From Hyperoodon ampullatus (Eukaryota > Chordata > Mammalia > Artiodactyla > Ziphiidae): a stretch of DNA of 64,000 bases. A program made the translations under genes and the position numbers. How positions within the stretch are numbered: the stretch's first letter is position 1; every line of letters begins with the position of its first letter. Shown here one piece after another: positions 47,495 to 59,660 of the stretch. The notes under the pieces were generated by a model. The model was not told the DNA's origin. It saw only the letters and a program-made list of their open reading frames with translations, and did not search any database. The DNA lies in contig OX457061.1 of the NCBI GenBank assembly GCA_949752795.1, positions 7,313,239 to 7,377,238 of the forward strand. The letters run 5' to 3'.

Positions 47495-47945
47495 GTATGT
47501 TTCCTGGTCGTCCGCAGCAAAGTACCACAAACTGGGCGGTTTAAACAGCAGAAATTTATTCTCTCACAGTTCTGGAGACCAGAAGTCCAAAATCAAGGTG
47601 TCATTGGGGCCATGCTTTCTCTGAAGGCTCCAGAGGAGAATCTGGCCTACGCTTTTCTCTTAGCTTTGGTGCTGCCAGCAATCCTTGGTGTTCCTTGGCT
47701 TGTAGGTGCTCTAATCTCTGCCTTCATCTTCACATGACCTTCTCCCTGTATGTCTGTGTCTCTTCTCCTCTTCTTATAAGGACACAACTTATATTGGATT
47801 AAGGTCCACTCTTATCCAGTATGACCTTGTCTTAAATTGATTACACCTTCAAAGATCTTATTTCCAAATAAGGCCATATTCACAGGTACCAGGGGTTAGG
47901 ACTTGGACATATCCTTTTGGAGGACACAATTCGAGCCATAACACA
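47495..47945 (-). mobile_element. MLT1-like MaLR solo LTR
   Basis: The plus strand reads caaagtaccacaaactgggc, ggtttaaacagcagaaattt, gttctggagaccagaagtcc, ttccaaataaggccatatt and gaggacacaattcgagccat. This is the reverse complement of an ERVL-MaLR LTR of the MLT1 group. There is no internal coding sequence, so it is a solitary, ancient LTR. Confidence 0.8.
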
Positions 47946-48390
47946 CATTTTTGCACTTGTCAGGAAATACTTGCTGGGTAATGAAGGAGACAGTGTTTGT
48001 GGGCATCTCTCACCAGGCCTGGTCCACACTGTAGTCTCAGCACTGTGCCAGGGCCTGGCCAGAGAACATGCTTGACAGAAGCTGAGGATGGAGTGAGAAA
48101 CAGAGGAGGAATTGCCCCACCTTTGGACAGATGGCTAGTTTTCAGGGCTCTGAGATGCTTTGAAAGACCTTAGAGGAAGAGGCTAGGTTGGGAGGGGTTT
48201 AGAAGGGACTAGGCTAGGGAGTTGCCTAGTTTAGGCCAGACTTATTTCTTATAAGCAGGTGCCAACAGCTCTCTACTTCCTAGAATCTTCTAGTGTGGAC
48301 AAGCCTGAGCATTTACATATTAAAATATCCATTACTGGTTTATAAATTACTCTCCTTTTATTTCCCCTCTCTAATAAAATTAGAGCATTG

Positions 48391-48597
48391 GGCTTCCCTG
48401 GTGGCACAGTGGTTGAGAGTCCGCCTGCCGATGCAGGGGACGCGGGTTCATGCCCCGGTCCGGGAAGATCCCACATGCCGCGGAGAGGCTGGGCCCGTGA
48501 GCCATGGCCGCTGGGCCTGCGCATCCGGAGCCTGTGCTTCGCAACGAGAGAGGCCACAACAGTGAGAGGCCCGCGTACCGCAAAAAAAAAAAAAAAA
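48391..48597 (+). mobile_element. CHR-type SINE, young subtype
   Basis: It starts ggcttccctggtggcacagt and ends gtaccgc plus an A tail. The target-site duplication is aaattagagcattg (48377-48390) and aaattagagcgttg (48598-48611). Confidence 0.95.
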
Positions 48598-49529
48598 AAA
48601 TTAGAGCGTTGTACTGATAGTTATGAAATGATGTGAACAGGTAGGTTATATTGGACTTCTGGTTTCCAGTCCTGCACATAAGGAGCTTAGAAGTTGTTAC
48701 TCTGTCCTTATGAATAAAAAGCTGAGCAAAGTGAAATATCAGCCCCTCTCCTTAGATCCATCGGAAAAGTGAGGCCACAGGGCAAACCGCTGCCGCCTGT
48801 TTGTGTACGTGTTGTCTAAGGCTGCTTTCCCACTACAGCAGCCGACTTGAGAAGCTGCGACAAAGACTGTCTGTCCTGCCAAGCCTAAAATATTTGCACT
48901 GGCCCAATGCAGAAAACATTTGCTGGCACTGCTATAGGATAAGGAGAGTGAATGAGGAGAACAGCTAACAGACAGGAATGGTGAGTGTGGCTAGGGGACA
49001 GCAAGCGAAAGGGACAGTGGCAGGATATGCCCTGGCACAGGAGGCCTCACGTCTGATCTAATACGGCCTCATGGTACATGGTAAAGACTTTGGATTTTAT
49101 TCTTAGTATGAGGATTTAGAAAAAGAAAAGCAGAATCTGGAATCCAGGAGCTGTCTGGCACCTACAGATTTGGTCTTGCGTTGCACCTGAACAATTTCGC
49201 GGAACATCGACATCAGACAAAGCCACTCTGTGACCTTGAGGAATCAAGACAAAAACAAGACCCCTCCATAATCATGTCTAAACACAGACAAACCCGAATA
49301 TTATTGAAGCCACACAATGCCAAGCACACCCCTCTCCTGGCTAATCCGAGGGACTGCAGCTTCCTTACCAATGATAACTAGTCTCACTCTAGCCTGCCCT
49401 CCCTATAAAGAAAACTATTGAAATCTCCAACCATAAAATTATCCCTGCTTCTGAAAGCATCAGTCCAGAGCAAAGTCCTGCTCCTTGGACCCACACCCAA
49501 ATCACCCCACCAGAGTCCAAAGCCTAAAC

Positions 49530-50180
49530 TAGTTCTTTTTTTTTTTGAGGAGCAAATTGTTTGTTTTAAACTTTTATTGGCATACAGTTGACTTACAATG
49601 TTGTGTTAGTTTCTGCTGTGCAGAAAAGTGAATCAGTTATACATATGTATACATATGTATCCACTCTTTTTTAGATTCTTTTCCCATATAGGTCCTATCA
49701 TAAGTTCTAAGACCCTTTCACTAAGACACTCCATGGTTCCCTGGTGTGCATTTTCCCTTACTGGACAACCAGGGAAGTCCCTATACATTCTTTTTTTACT
49801 ATTCCTTTCCATTATGGTTTACCCCAGGAGATTGGATATAGTTCCCTGTGCTGTACAGTAGGACCTTGTTGTTTATCCATTCTCAATGTAATAGTTTGCG
49901 TCTACCAATCCCGAACTCCCAGTCCATCCCTCTCCCTATCCCCTCCCCTTTGGCAACCACAAGTCTGATTTCTATGTCTGTGAGTCTGTTTCTGTTTCAT
50001 AGGTAGGTTCATTTTTGTGCCATATTTTAGATTCCACATATAAGTGACATCATATGGTATTTGTCTTTCTCTTTCTGGCTTACTTCACTTGTATTGCAAT
50101 ATGATAATCTCTAGTTACATCCATGTTGCTGCAAATGGCATTATTTCATTCTTTTTTTATGGCCGAGTAGTGTCTCTTTA
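49530..50180 (-). mobile_element. L1 LINE 3'-end fragment
   Basis: The plus strand reads ttggcatacagttgacttac, gtgctgtacagtaggacctt, tccacatataagtgacatca and catgttgctgcaaatggcat. A short stretch at about 49690-49790, ending accagggaagtccc, looks like a tiny SINE piece embedded in it. Confidence 0.88.
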
Positions 50181-50247
50181 GTCTTTTAATCCAGAACAGT
50201 CCCCCTCACACCCAGACACCCACTTCTTTTTTAGGGTTGTAATCTGA

Positions 50248-50336
50248 CCCCCTTGGAGGAGAGAGAGAAGGAAAGAAGAAAGGAAGAAAAGGAGGGAGGG
50301 AGGGAAGGAGGGAGGGAGGGAGGAAGGAAGGAAAAG
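50248..50336. repeat. Polypurine (GGGA/GGAA)n tract
   Basis: About 85 bases of almost pure A/G occur, including several ggga and ggaa repeats, able in principle to form a triplex or G-rich structure. Confidence 0.95.
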
Positions 50337-50609
50337 TCTCAGATGCAGTGCAGTTCTCAGAAAGTTCCAGGAAAGCCAGTGGGAGTCCTTGAGAGGGCCA
50401 CATCTCCCAGCAACAGCCTGCCTCACTGTCCTTTGGGCACTGGCTGGGAGCAGCCCTTGGAAGCACGGCCTCTGTGCTAAGGATGGGGATGGATTTCTGA
50501 GCACAGCCGTCCCCTCTGTCACTTAGGCTCCTGGCAGTGCAGAGACACATCCCCGTCACCACTACCAGGGCACTGCCTTTTTTTTTTTTTTTTTTAAACC
50601 TTGGCAATT

Positions 50610-52320
50610 TTTAAAAATAGCTTTATTGAAATATAACACACACACCATTCAACCTTAAAGTGTACCATTCAGTGGTTTTTGGTATATTCATACTTGTGAA
50701 ACCATGATCACAATCTAATTTTAGAACATTTTCATCACAGCAAAAAGACACCCATACCAGGACTTCCCTGGTGGTCCAGTGGTAAAGAATCCACACCCAA
50801 TGCAGGGGACGTGGGTTCGATCCCTGGTCAGGGAACTAAGATCCCACATGCCATGGGGCAACTAAGCCTGCGCCCCACAACTACCGAGCTCTCATGCCTC
50901 AACTAGAGCCCATGTGCCGCCAACAACAGAGCCCACGTGCCCTGGAGCCTGCGCGCCACAACTAGAGAAGAGAAAACCCTCACACCGCATCTAAGACCTG
51001 ATGCAGCCAAAAATAAATAAATAAATAATAAATAAATAAATCTTAAAAAAAAAAAGACACCTGTACCCATTAGCAGTCATTCCCCACCCTCACCTCCCAT
51101 GCCACTCCCAGCCCAAGGCAAACACTAATCTACTCTCTGTGTCTCTAGATTTGCCTGTTGCATATCAATGGAATTGTACAATTTGTGGCCTTTGGTAATG
51201 GGCTCCTTTTACTTAGCATAATGTTTCAAGGTTCATCCATGTTGTAGCGTGATTCAGTGCTTCATTCCCTCTTATTGTCAAATGATATTGTTAAATCATA
51301 TGGATTTACCACATTTTGTTCATCAGTTGGTGGACATTTAGGTTTGTTTCCACTTTTTTGACTCTTAGGAGTAATGCTGCTTATGAATATTCATGTACAG
51401 GATTTTATGTGGACATATTTTTTTTCATTTCTCTTGGGTGTATACCTAGGAGCGGAATTGCTGGATCATATGGTAACTCTATGTTTAACATTTTGAGGAA
51501 CTTCTAGACGGTTTTCCACAGCAGCTGCACCATTTTACATTCCCAGAAGCAATATACAAGGGTTCCAATTTCTCACCATCCTCGAAACACTTGTAATTAT
51601 CTGTCTTATTTGTTATAGCCATTCTAGTGGATGTGAAGTGGTATCTTAATGTGGCATTTACCTAATGACTAATGATGTTGAACATCTTTTCATATGCTTA
51701 CTAGCCATTTATATCTCTTTGGAGAGATTCAGATTTATGATTTGCAAATATTTTCTCCCATACTGTGGGTTTTCTTTTCACTTTCTTAATGGTATCCTTT
51801 GAGACACAAAAGTGTCTAATTTTGATAAAGTCCAATTGATTTTTTCTTTCGTTGCTTGTGCTCTTGGTGTTGTATATAAGAAACCATATTCTAATGAAAA
51901 GTCACAAAGATTTACTCCTGTTTTCTTCAAGAAGTTTTATAGTTTTAACTCTTACATTGAGGTCTATGATCCACTTTGAGTTAATATTTGTGTATGAGGT
52001 AGAAGTCCAAGTTCATTCTTTTGCATGGGTATATCCAGTTGTTCCAGCACCATTTGTTGAAAAGACTGTTCTTTCCTCATTGAATTTTCTTGGCACCCTT
52101 GTCAAATAGCAGTTGACCAAATAGTTTATTTCTGGACTCTCAATTCTATTCCCTTAATTTATATGTCTATCCTTATGCCAGTACCACACTTTTTTGGTTC
52201 CTTTAGCTTTTTAGTAAGTTTTGAAATTGTGCAGTGTGTCCTTCAACATTTTTCTTCTTTTTCAAGGCATTCACTTTTTAATTTATGTCTGTTGAGTCTC
52301 TTTTAATCTATAATGCTCCA
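50610..52320 (-). mobile_element. Old L1 LINE (3' end and part of ORF2), interrupted by SINE
   Basis: The plus strand carries gctttattgaaatataacac, agtgtaccattcagtggttt, gcggaattgctggatcatat, gttttccacagcagctgcac and cttggcacccttgtcaaata, a long reverse L1. It is interrupted by the SINE at 50760-51043 and followed by another at about 52330. Confidence 0.85.
50760..51043 (+). mobile_element. CHR-type SINE inserted in L1
   Basis: It starts ggacttccctggtggtccag and ends cagccaaaaataaataaa. An imperfect duplication beginning aaaaagacacc flanks it in L1 sequence (about 50742 and 51051). Confidence 0.92.
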
Positions 52321-52329
52321 GGCTTTTTT

Positions 52330-52659
52330 TTTTTTTTTTTTGGCTGCGTTGTGTCTTTGTTGCTGCACGGGGGCTTTCTCTAGTTGTGGTGAGCAGGGGC
52401 TACTCTTTGTTGCAGTGCGCGGGCTTCTTGCAGTGGCTTCTCTTGTTGCAGAGCACGGGCTCTAGGCGCGCGGGCTTCAGTAGTTGTGGCACTCGGGCTC
52501 AATAGTTGTGGCTCGCGGGCTCTAGAGTGCAGGCTCAGTAGTTGGGCTGCATGAGCTTAATTGCTCCACAGCATATGGGATCTTCCCAGACCAAGGATCA
52601 AACCCGTGTCCCCTGCATTGGCAGGTGGATTCTTAACCACTGCGCCACCAGGGAAGTCC
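52330..52659 (-). mobile_element. CHR-type SINE, long subtype
   Basis: It runs from a T-run and ggctgcgttgtgtctttgtt to gccaccagggaagtcc. The duplication caggctttttttt is seen at about 52319 and 52660. Confidence 0.94.
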
Positions 52660-52936
52660 CAGGCTTTTTTTTCCTCTTGCATTTTATTTGTTGAAGAAAC
52701 AGGGTCATTTGTTCTATAGAGTTTCCATCAGTCTGAATTTGTTAATTGCATCTCCATGGTGTAATGTAACATGTTCTTCTGTCCCTAGTATTTTAGTAAT
52801 CCAGAGGCATGAGCTGCTTTAGATTTGGTTTTAGCACAGCAATAATTTGCAGGTGATATGTGTGTTTCCAGCATCAGAACGTGTAAGGTTGACTCTGTCT
52901 GCAGTGTTAGGGGCCATCCATAATCTTCAACTGGTT

Positions 52937-53059
52937 TTTTTTTTTTTTTTTTGGCTGCCACGTGGTATGCAGGATCTTAGTTCCCCGACCAGGGATCGAA
53001 CTCTTGCACTCTGTATTGGGAGTGCAGAGTCTCAACCACTGGACCACCAGGGAAGTCCC
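52937..53059 (-). mobile_element. CHR-type SINE, short
   Basis: A T-run, then ggctgccacgtggtatgcag, ccgaccagggatcgaactc and accaccagggaagtccc. Confidence 0.9.
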
Positions 53060-53599
53060 TGGATCATTTTTTAATTAGAGGTGATTTACATTTTGAAAGG
53101 GTCACTCTGGTTGCTGGGGGGGGAAAGGGGTCCCAGGGTTTCAAGGACTGAAGGATAGCCATGCAGCAAAGCACTTGCTGCCATGCCTGGCACACAGTGA
53201 TTACTCAATAAATATTAGCACTTATTGTTGTTGTTGTTACTAGAGCTGTGTGTGGGGGACCCAAGTCCTGAGCTCGGAGCCATTTTCTGGCCAGGGCATT
53301 CTCCTCCCTTCTCCTCTGCCCTTGGAGGAGACGTCGTCAGTGCCCCATGGCTCTGGGAGGCATGTTCAGGAATGCGGCAGCCATCTATTTGCACCTGGTG
53401 GGGCCCTTCCGGGGAAAGAAGTCTGGAGCTTCGCTCGCCCGGTGTTTGCATCAGACTGTAAGTGCCCTAGCCCCTCGTGCTCTGCTGCTTGCATGCCCCA
53501 GGGCTCCTGGGATCTGGCTTGGTTCTGGCTTCAAAGCTGTGCATGAGCCTCCTCTTTCAGGAGGCCTTCTCTGACTGCAGCCTGGGTGTGGGCCTCTCC

Positions 53600-53745
53600 C
53601 TTGCCTTTGCTTCTAATCTAGAACTTGTAGCTATGCATCTGAATGGTCTCCTTGGAGCTGCTGCCTCCCCATCACCCCCTGTGCCCAGCCCAGTGTTTGA
53701 TACACAGTAGGTGCTTCATAAATGTTGGCTGAATAAATACATTAT
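53600..53745 (+). repeat. L2/MIR-like ancient repeat
   Basis: It contains gtttgatacacagtaggtgc, ttcataaatgttggctgaat and aaatac. Confidence 0.5.
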
Positions 53746-54209
53746 GCATACGCTCAAGAACAGGCACTGATTCCTCACTTATCCAAGTAGTGTGTGACAT
53801 ACTCAAAGGTCACTCCATTGAGCACCCCAAGTTTCTAGAGTCCCCCCTTTTGTATCTTCTTCCTAAACTCATTCAACTCCATCCACCCCCTTTGCTCTCT
53901 CTCTGTGCCCCTGCACCTCTCTACTCCTTCGCCCACCCCAGCCCTCCTCAAACTCCCTCACCCCAACCTCTACCCACCCATCCCCACTGCCCCGACTCAT
54001 CTTCACTTTATTTTTTTAAATATGATGCGTACCCGATTCAAACGTAATTCCTTATATCATTGAACCTATAATGCCATCAATATTAAGATGCACTGTTATT
54101 TTATGGACTAGTAAGTGGGGAAATTGCCAATTAAACTCGTGCTATAGATTCTAAGACACATCCGAAAGTGCAATGTGCAAAAAATACACATATCAGAATC
54201 AATCAAATA

Positions 54210-54645
54210 TGGTATGCTCTCCATACAAGAAACTTAGAAACATAGAAAAGTACACTTGTAATTGAATCGCCTATAATTCCACCACTCAGAGAGACCCTTT
54301 CTTAACATTTGGTATGTTTCCTTCTAAATTTTTTTTCTATTCACATATGGTCATAGAAAAAAATATATACATACAAATATATATTAGGGTATATTTTTTA
54401 AAATATAATCATCCCGTACATGCTATTTTGTAGCCTGTTTTATTGATATTGGTATATCACATTTACAAACATGCCTCTAAAATGTAATTTTCTCCCACAT
54501 TTTTTAATCATAAAAATAAAACATTTATTTTAGAAAATCTGGAAAATAAGAAAATTATAAGGAAGAGAAGAAAAATATCTGTTAACTAACCAACCAAAGA
54601 TAATCACTGCTGACTAACATTTTGGTGATAACATGGTTTTCCCTG
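54210..54645. repeat. Ancient repeat, two related blocks
   Basis: Two blocks (about 54230-54320 and 54530-54640) share the order: A-rich aaaa-tctgg or catagaaaag, a cca-ccactcagaga/ccaaagataatcactg motif, then taacattt-ggt. They flank an AT-rich centre. The family was not identified. Confidence 0.4.
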
Positions 54646-55139
54646 GCAGGGATCACGCTCTCATTTTTAACTATTTTGACATGTTCTGAGTGCCAGGCCT
54701 GGTGAGAGGTGTCAGGGATTCCGTGAAGGGACAGGGCTGCTAATGTTAGCAAAGCACCTACTAGGTGTCAGCCCCGTGCTGGGCTCTCTGCAAATCATTC
54801 CCATCAGCAAGACTCCCAGGTGATGGAAAAGCCTGGCCCGTAGACAGACGGTCCCCTTGCCCTTCTCCAGGGCAGGGGCCAGACGCTAGGAGCCCTGCTG
54901 TTGCCACCACCCTGACCAGGGTCCTGTCCAGCTCCTCCTCCAACCTTAGGGAAGCCCCTGAGCCTCTTTGAGCTTCAGTGTCCTCATCTTTAGAAAAGGG
55001 GATTATCCTGGTCCCTCTGATAGGCGTGCTGTGGGGACTAAGACCATGAGGAACAGTGGGGGCTCACTGTTAGATACAGCTGTGGCTCCACCCCCTGCCA
55101 GCCGCCTGAGACTCCAAGCCACAGGACCAGGAGGCTGGG

Positions 55140-55250
55140 AGGGACCACGGAGACTATGCCCCTATTATACTGATGGAGAGACTGAGGCCAGGGGAGCTAA
55201 AGCACCTGTGCAATGTCACCCGGCCAAGGCGGGCTTAGGACCTGGGTTTG
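55140..55250 (-). repeat. MIR fragment
   Basis: It reads ctattatactgatggagaga, ctgaggccaggggagctaaa and cttaggacctgggtttgg. Confidence 0.6.
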
Positions 55251-55895
55251 GTGGTTCTCAGGCCTGGCCAGTGCCTGCACACCTGCGGGTGAGGGGGAAG
55301 CTGGCCTGGAAGGAACATAGGGAAGGGGAGGGGAGGTCCCCTGAGCCCCTCAGGACCGAGCAAGTGTCCTCTTTCCCTGAGTCAGAACGTGGCCTCGTCT
55401 CAAACAGGCCTGAGTCTGAGTGTATCTGTTGTATGACCTTGAACACATCCCTCTCCCCGCTCCCCCTCCTCCATCTTCTCATCTGTAAAACGGGACCAGC
55501 CAGGTGGTCCTGAGAAGTCAAAGGAAGAGCTTAGCGAGAAGCCGCTGCGGTCACTGTCGCCACGATCCTTCCCCTGCTCTGCTGTCCCCCTTCCTCCTGC
55601 TCCTCCTCCTCGGTCCCAGCCCCTCCTGAGTCAAACTTTAACCTCATGGAATCCAGGCAGTGTGCCAGGACACGTGGACCCTGGGCTGGCAGGTGGGCGA
55701 GTCCAGGCTGCTGGAGTGGGAGGAGCTGGGCGGGGCGGCGGGAGACCCCGCCCCGCTGTCTTGTCTGGGAGCCCTGCTCTCCGCCTCCCGCCCGGAGGAG
55801 TGGACACCAAGGCTGTGGCCCCAGAGAAGCTGCCTCCCGGGCAGGCCCAGGCTGCTGGGCCTCCACCACTGACCCTCCGTTTGCTCTGTCTTCAG

Positions 55896-55954
55896 CTCGT
55901 CATGACCAAACGGCTGCAGGCTCGAAGGCTGGACGGGATCGACCACAACCCATG
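55896..55954 (+). CDS. KYAT1: KYAT1 coding exon 1 (ATG at 55902; codons 1-18, last split)
   Basis: KYAT1 (kynurenine aminotransferase 1, also CCBL1 or glutamine transaminase K) is a cytosolic PLP enzyme. It transaminates kynurenine and glutamine and performs beta-elimination on cysteine S-conjugates. This exon begins after the acceptor GTCTTCAG|, has six bases (ctcgtc) before ATG with G at -3, and encodes MTKRLQARRLDGIDHNP plus the first two bases of Trp18, then donor CATG|GTGAGC. Trp18 is a substrate-pocket residue in the human enzyme. Human, from memory, begins MAKQLQARRLDGIDYNPW. CDS proper starts at 55902; 55896-55901 is 5' UTR. Confidence 0.94.
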
Positions 55955-58166
55955 GTGAGCTGGGCGGGGCTGGGGAGGGGTGTGGGGGTCCCCTGGGCTC
56001 AAGGGCAGGGCAGGGCTGGCGGTCCCTGGATTGGCAGTAACTCAGTGGTACCCAGGACGGCCGCGCACTCGGACGGGGGGAGATTTGTAGCCGCAGCTCC
56101 TGAGAGGTGAGACCCCCAGCAGCCAGCTTAGGTTCAGATCTCAGCCTCGCCCTGCTTGGCTGTGGCATTTGGGGCCGGTGACTCGCCTGCTCTGAGCCTC
56201 AGTTTCCCATCTGGGAAATGGAGGTAATTCCGTTTCCCTTGAAGGGCCTGGGAGGATGAGGTGACATACTGTGTGAGCGATATCCATCACCCAGGCATTA
56301 CCCAGGCACCAGGCTGAGGGCTTTCCAGGGATTCTTTCATTTCACACTTAGTACAGAACAAGCTAAGCTAAGGAATATAAGAAGGTAAGACACGGGCAGC
56401 CCCTCACCAGCACTTGCAGAGGTTAACATCTTTTCTTTATTGACCTATTCTAAATATGAGAGGCATATGTGCCCCTTGTCACCCGTGATTCGATGGATGC
56501 AATGGAAGATGTGTGAGAAAGATTTAATGACCTTCCCGTGTCCCCCCAACCCCCGCTCCTGGCCCGCTCTACCTTTGGCCAAGGGCATTGAGCCACCTCT
56601 ATATGTTAAAAAAAAAAAAAAAAAAATCATTGGCTGTTGTTTTTACCAAAAAGAGAACCATTTTTTCTTTCAAACTCCCCTGTTGTTCAGCACTTTGTGT
56701 TTTGCAAAAATCTTCCACCTCCATCTTCTCCTCTGATGCTCCATGGTGTTTGGGATGGGGGAGCTGGGCCCAAAGGCCCTATAGGGTCCAGCTGCCCTCT
56801 AGGTTGGGCCTCCAGGGTCCTGTTCCCCAGGCTGCCATGCTCTGTCCTCTCTGTGAGGCAGGTGGGCAGGCTTGTGGCCCATTGTGCAGATAAGGTAAAG
56901 TCCAACTCCGAAGGAGGAGATGACTGGCTGGGAGAGACAGGAAGAATCTTTCCTGACTCACAGGCCCAGCAGACTCTTGAACCTGTCACACCTATTGTAC
57001 AGAAGGAAGGACTGAGGCCAGGAGAGGCTAAGTCTCATGCGAATGCAGGGCAGAGCAGGAGCTGGCCTGGGAGGAAAGCACGGGACAGGAGAGGGGTGCC
57101 AGGAGGGATGAGGGCCGTGAAAGTTCCCAGGTTCCTGCTGACCCCAGGGTGGTGGCCTGAGGATCAGGACCCTAGAGGCTCAACCTACAGGGCAGCTGGT
57201 CTCCGTAGGGTATTTGAGCCTGGCTCCCCTGTCCCAGCCACCATGGAACATCCACCGCCTGATTTTGCTTCTCAGCTCTGCCTTAGCGACTGTGTGACTC
57301 TGGACAGGTCACTGGCCTCTCTGAGCTTCAGCAACTCTGTGTCTTCAGAGACATTGTGGCGCTCTGGAGAGAAAATGACCAATTTTAGACATAGTGATAC
57401 TTATTGTTACGCAAATTCAACTCCACCCAGCCTGACCCCTCTGTCCCCAACCAACCTGGAACCACATACCAGCCTCTTCAGCCTCTCAGCCTCTCTTCCA
57501 GTTTCCCTGAACAGGTAGCCACTAGGCAGGGCCAGAAGAAAGGTGGTCAGGGGCCAGAGATGGCAGATGGCAGGCCCCAGTCTGTCCAGGGTAATCGTCA
57601 AGAGCAGAACTGGTGCTTCAGACAGATATGGACTCAAAGGTTGGCAGTGCTAACTGGGAGACGTTGGGCAAGTCGCCCGAACCCCAGCTTCTCCATCCCC
57701 GCTGTGATCAAGGAGCAGAACATGCCTCATAGACTATCAGAGATGATGTGAGCAAGCATTTCAAAGTGTGGTGCTGCTGAGAGACACATGAACGGGTCTT
57801 GAAATCTATTTCGGGGCTCTCAACAAGTATTTCTAAAGACTAGAGTAGGATAGGATGGGAAATACTGCAGTGGATCACACCGGAAGGAGAAAGTTGAGTC
57901 CATCTTTGTGCTCTACAGAGTTTGGGATGTAAAAGTGATTTCTTACTATGGATCATGGTGGAAAGTTGGAAAGCCCCTGGGCTAAGACATGTGATCAGCA
58001 TGGAACCAGTTATGACCACAAACAGATCTCCAGACCAGGGTGGATTCTGATTATCCAGTTTTTCTAGAAGGAGCCCAATGCCTTGCTCACCCTTCCCCGG
58101 AAGCAAGCGGAAGTCCAGGTCGTGGTGGAGGGTTGGGCTGGTACCCACTCTCTGTTTGTTGCCCAG
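55955..58166 (+). other. KYAT1 intron 2
   Basis: The intron is bounded by GTGAGC and GCCCAG. It holds MIR-like fragments (about 56130-56260, 57250-57330 and 57600-57700) and an A-run at about 56607-56626. It contains no CHR SINE or L1. The open frame at 56637-57518 has no recognisable domain. Confidence 0.8.
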
Positions 58167-58314
58167 GGTGGAGTTTGTCAAACTGGCCAGTGAGTCTGAT
58201 GTCGTGAACTTGGGCCAAGGCTTCCCAGACTTCCCACCCCCAGACTTTGCCGTGGAAGCCTTTCAGCACGCCGTCAGTGGGGACTTCATGCTCAACCAGT
58301 ACACAAAGGCATTT
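58167..58314 (+). CDS. KYAT1: KYAT1 coding exon 2 (codons 18-67)
   Basis: The acceptor GTTGCCCAG| is followed by G, completing Trp18, and then 49 codons from VEFVKLASESDVVNLG to MLNQYTKAF, ending at donor GCATTT|GTGAGT. The segment contains NLGQGFPDFPPP, in which Gly36 contacts the substrate carboxylate in the human enzyme. Length (148 bp) and phases agree with the exons either side. The sequence is nearly identical to human KYAT1 from memory. Confidence 0.96.
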
Positions 58315-58926
58315 GTGAGTCTACCATCCCCTCTGGGGGGTCCCTGGACATGGGCCTCTGAGGAGGTCCTGGGGGAGGACGGAGCAGATCTTTTTGGGCA
58401 GCAGGCCCATCTGAGTGTCAGGGTTCATGGGGCAGAACCCCGGGAATTCAGTCTGGCCATGGTTCAGTGTTCACTGACTGTCTCCTTTGTTCCAGGCCCT
58501 GGGACAGTTTATGGTCTGGGGGAAAGACAGATACAAAAGCATGAGCCAGGAGCTCATGGTCTAGTGGGAAAAGCAGACCAAAAACCAAAACAAAAGCAGA
58601 AAACAAAGGTAGCTGATATGCTGTGATGGAGGAGAATGGGGTGCTTGGGAGCAGGAAGGAGGGAATGAGACCTGGGAGATCAGGGAAGGCTTTCTGAAGG
58701 AGGTGACACCTAAGCTTAACCCTGAAAGACAGGCTGCTGATTGTTTTGACTCTAAATCTGAAGTCTCTCTGTAAAGAACCACAGAGTAAATATTTGCCCC
58801 CTTGGAGTAGTTTCTTAAACTTTGGTGTGCATCTCATCGCCCCGGGGGAAAGTTCCCTCAGAGATAACCACTGCTAACAGTTTGCTACTTTGCTGAGTGA
58901 TTAGACTTTTGAACTTTTAACTTTTA

Positions 58927-59271
58927 TAAATTTATTTATTTTATTTTTGGCTGCGTTGGGTCTTCATTGCTGCACCTGGGCCCTCTCTAGTTGCAGCAAG
59001 CAGGGACCACTCCTCGTTGCCATGCACAGGCTTCTCACTGTGGCGGCCTCTCTTGTTGCGGAGCACGGGCTCTAGGCGTGTGGGCTTCAGTAGTAGTGGC
59101 ACGCAAGCTCAGTAGTTGTGGCTCATGGGCTCTAGAGCGCAGGCTCAGTAGTTGTGGTGCATGGGCCCAGTTGCTCCGCGGCATGTGGGATCCTCCCGGA
59201 CCAGGGCCCAAACCCGTGTCCCCCGCATTTGCAGGTGGACTCTCAACCACTGCACCACCAGGGAAGTCCCC
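58927..59271 (-). mobile_element. CHR-type SINE, long subtype
   Basis: It runs from taaatttatttattttattt to caccaccagggaagtcccc. A perfect 17-bp duplication, tgaacttttaactttta, lies at 58910-58926 and 59272-59288. Confidence 0.97.
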
Positions 59272-59302
59272 TGAACTTTTAACTTTTAAAAATGCTTGTA
59301 TA

Positions 59303-59505
59303 GGGCTTCCCTGGTGGCACAGTGGTTGAGAGTCCGCCTGCCGATGCGGGGGACGCAGGTTCGTGCCCCGGTCTGGGAGGATCCCACATGCCGCGGAGCG
59401 GCTGGGCCTGTGAGCCGTGGCCGCTGGGCCTGCGCGTCCGGAGCCTGTGCTCCGCAGGGGGAGAGGCCGCAACAGTGAGAGGCCCCCCTACCGCGAAAAA
59501 AAAAA
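59303..59505 (+). mobile_element. CHR-type SINE, young subtype
   Basis: It starts gggcttccctggtggcacag and ends ctaccgcg plus an A tail. A perfect 15-bp duplication, aaaaatgcttgtata, lies at 59288-59302 and 59506-59520. Confidence 0.97.
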
Positions 59506-59660
59506 AAAAATGCTTGTATAAACACACACACATTCACATGCCCACTCATGAGATTTGCGTTTCTTAACACAAATGGACTCATACTCTAAGTAATGTTCTA
59601 TAACTTGTTTCACTAAATAGTATGACATAGGCATCTTTCCATGTCAAAACAGTCTCATTC

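Larger units (their letters stand above)
33259..55895 (+). other. KYAT1 intron 1 (repeat-dense)
   Basis: No coding exon is recognisable in this 22.6-kb segment. It carries most of the window's SINE and L1 insertions plus an MLT1-like LTR and a Tigger remnant, described separately. Apparently unique stretches include 34205-36200, 46060-47490 and 53230-54200. Additional 5' UTR exons could be hidden here. Confidence 0.75.

Noticed and set aside
56637..57518. 293-residue plus-strand open frame in KYAT1 intron 2
   Set aside because: It starts by an A-run and covers MIR fragments, has no domain and is not in frame with KYAT1 exons.
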